DNA of 6,934 nucleotides, from assembly GCA_015520975.1 (NCBI GenBank), contig WAOZ01000052.1, positions 1 to 6,934 on the forward strand. The letters are read 5' to 3'. The position numbers and the translations under genes were made by a program. The notes beneath the pieces are model-generated. The model was not told the DNA's origin. It searched no databases and was given only the letters and a program-made list of their open reading frames with translations. The DNA comes from DHVE2 group archaeon. GTDB lineage: Archaea > Thermoplasmatota > Thermoplasmata > Thermoplasmatales > Aciduliprofundaceae. This document shows, one piece after another, positions 6,547 through 6,934 of the stretch. Position 1 is the stretch's first letter. Every line of letters begins with the position of its first letter.

Positions 6547-6569
6547 AAATTTAAACGGACGTTAAATTT
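6547..6569. repeat. 8-bp AT-rich inverted repeat upstream of the operon
   Basis: AAATTTAA (6547-6554) and TTAAATTT (6562-6569) form a perfect inverted repeat with a 7-base, GC-richer spacer. Its centre is about 127 bp upstream of the porC start. The shape suits a dimeric regulator's operator, or two opposed TATA-like boxes. An AT-rich palindrome can also arise by chance in a 35% GC spacer. Confidence 0.35.
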
Positions 6570-6685
6570 TTATTCCCGAACGCCATAACAAAGCTAATGG
6601 GGTTATCTGAAATAAAACTCCCAAATGACTCCAATGCTGGGGGTTATGCGAATAAAAAGTTCGTACAATCCATGTACTTACGCAA

Positions 6686-6810
6686 TTGCGGTTTTGCCCT
6701 TCGGGCTGTGCCTAACGGCACAGTTCCCTCAAACCCTAACGAAAAAATAACCATGTTATCTAACTCCCAGAAGGAAAACGGTAAAAGGGTTTTCGGGAAC
6801 AAAACCGCAA
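6686..6810. repeat. 125-nt long hairpin closed by an 11-bp perfect stem
   Basis: TTGCGGTTTTG (6686-6696) pairs perfectly with CAAAACCGCAA (6800-6810). Further in, GTTCCC (6723-6728) pairs with GGGAAC (6795-6800) and AAACCCT (6731-6737) with AGGGTTT (6786-6792), so the arms stay in register apart from small bulges and a side hairpin. The terminal part (about 6738-6785) is AT-rich with a small ATAAC/GTTAT stem (6747-6759). Base C6800 and G6723 are shared between neighbouring helices, so not all pairs can form at once. Confidence 0.6.
6706..6723. repeat. Small perfect hairpin, 7-bp stem with TAAC loop
   Basis: CTGTGCC (6706-6712) and GGCACAG (6717-6723) flank the loop TAAC. It branches off one arm of the 125-nt hairpin, directly after another small stem, GCCC-TTC-GGGC (6696-6706). 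Its left half contains GCCTAAC (6710-6716), which matches the RYYYAAC integron core-site pattern; that pattern is short and degenerate. Confidence 0.55.
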
Positions 6811-6819
6811 CTCCTTCGG

Positions 6820-6835
6820 CCCCGCTTCTGCGGGG
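6820..6835. repeat. GC-rich hairpin, 6-bp stem with TTCT loop
   Basis: CCCCGC (6820-6825) and GCGGGG (6830-6835) flank TTCT. It stands between the 125-nt and 61-nt hairpins. No T-tract follows on either strand, so it does not look like an intrinsic terminator. Confidence 0.5.
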
Positions 6836-6846
6836 GCGCAATACTA

Positions 6847-6907
6847 GCGGCTATGCGACTTCGCTACCGCTCCGTCCAAACCCACTTTGTGGGCTTCGCA
6901 TAGCCGC
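6847..6907. repeat. 61-nt hairpin closed by a 12-bp perfect stem, with a competing fold
   Basis: GCGGCTATGCGA (6847-6858) pairs perfectly with TCGCATAGCCGC (6896-6907). The 37-nt interior includes a second hairpin, CCCAC-TTT-GTGGG (6881-6893). A competing fold uses the same left arm: AGCGG (6846-6850) with CCGCT (6867-6871) and GCGA (6855-6858) with TCGC (6861-6864). This mutual exclusion is unusual for a chance inverted repeat and is the clearest sign of a structured element here. Confidence 0.6.
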
Positions 6908-6934
6908 AAAACCGTTAAGTGAAATGCCCAAGCC

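Larger units (their letters stand above)
6432..6680. other. AT-rich upstream region of the por-ior operon, no gene seen
   Basis: About 35% GC by hand count (6441-6680), with stops in all frames and no protein-like translation. It contains the candidate TATA boxes and the inverted repeat described separately. There is also a short degenerate tandem repeat (ACTCCCAAATG then ACTCCAATG, 6617-6636) and two scattered GGTTAT/ATAAC pairs. Nothing else is supported. Confidence 0.6.
6681..6920. other. GC-rich, hairpin-dense non-coding region of unknown nature
   Basis: GC rises to about 53% by hand count, against about 35% in the preceding 240 bases. Within 240 bp there are at least six perfect stems of 5 to 12 bp, several nested or mutually exclusive. 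The element AAAACCG occurs twice (6801-6807 and 6908-6914) and either copy can pair with CGGTTTT at 6689-6695. A 65-codon minus-strand frame (6644-6841) is open but has a low-complexity, Arg/Pro-rich, non-family sequence and spans the hairpins, so I do not call it a gene. Candidates are a structured RNA, a non-autonomous mobile repeat, or single-strand-folding recombination sites of the integron attC kind. The region reaches nearly to the window's end, so its right boundary is unknown. Confidence 0.55.

Noticed and set aside
6820..6835. Rho-independent terminator at the GC-rich hairpin
   Set aside because: No T-run follows on either strand, and archaea do not generally depend on hairpin terminators.
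6644..6841. 65-codon minus-strand open frame in the hairpin region
   Set aside because: The translation is Arg/Pro-rich without family features, spans several perfect hairpins, and has no convincing ribosome-binding site or promoter. Structure explains the sequence better.
6681..6920. CRISPR array or tRNA gene in the structured region
   Set aside because: There are no evenly spaced direct repeats with unique spacers, and no cloverleaf with the conserved T-loop or acceptor arrangement can be drawn.

Overview
The window looks like a piece of an anaerobic archaeal genome. The evidence is a tightly packed 2-oxoacid:ferredoxin oxidoreductase operon of the kind found in peptide-fermenting or autotrophic archaea, archaeal-type TATA boxes 24-26 bp upstream of two start codons (which suggests leaderless mRNAs), archaeal GGTGA/GAGGTG-type Shine-Dalgarno sites inside the operon, and a small membrane-anchored protein rich in N-glycosylation sequons. 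A euryarchaeal or Thermoplasmatota-like origin is plausible, but the sequence alone does not fix the lineage. Some anaerobic bacteria, such as Thermotoga, carry similar enzymes.

Layout. Positions 1-433 (minus strand) hold the N-terminal part of an AT-rich multi-spanning membrane protein that runs off the left edge. Positions 434-519 are a short divergent promoter region. Positions 520-993 (plus) encode a 157-residue membrane protein with one transmembrane segment at each end and a probable glycosylated beta-rich domain between them. It converges on the big operon with a 9-nt gap, and each strand has T-tracts there that can serve as a terminator. Positions 6431 down to 1003 (minus) are one six-gene operon in the order porC(gamma)-porD(delta)-porA(alpha)-porB(beta)-iorA-iorB. 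All gene junctions overlap or are separated by 1-2 nt, and each has a Shine-Dalgarno site in the 3' end of the gene before. Several starts are better placed internally than at the longest open frame: porA 5546, porB 4356, porD 5868 and iorA 3455.

Function. PorCDAB is a four-subunit pyruvate (or related 2-oxoacid):ferredoxin oxidoreductase that makes acetyl-CoA, CO2 and reduced ferredoxin. IorAB is an indolepyruvate (aryl-pyruvate):ferredoxin oxidoreductase that makes aryl-acetyl-CoA from transaminated aromatic amino acids, or runs in reverse for biosynthesis. Joint transcription would match supply of both enzymes to peptide or amino-acid fermentation, with ferredoxin as common electron acceptor.

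Positions 6432-6934 contain no convincing gene. The first part (to about 6680) is AT-rich (about 35% GC by hand count), carries the operon's likely promoter, and has an 8-bp inverted repeat that could be an operator. The second part (about 6681-6920) shifts abruptly to about 53% GC and is packed with nested and competing hairpins: an 11-bp stem closing a 125-nt element, a 12-bp stem closing a 61-nt element, and several small hairpins. This is the least explained part of the window. It could be a structured RNA, a non-autonomous mobile repeat, or recombination sites that fold as single strands (integron attC-like), and it lies at the end of the window.
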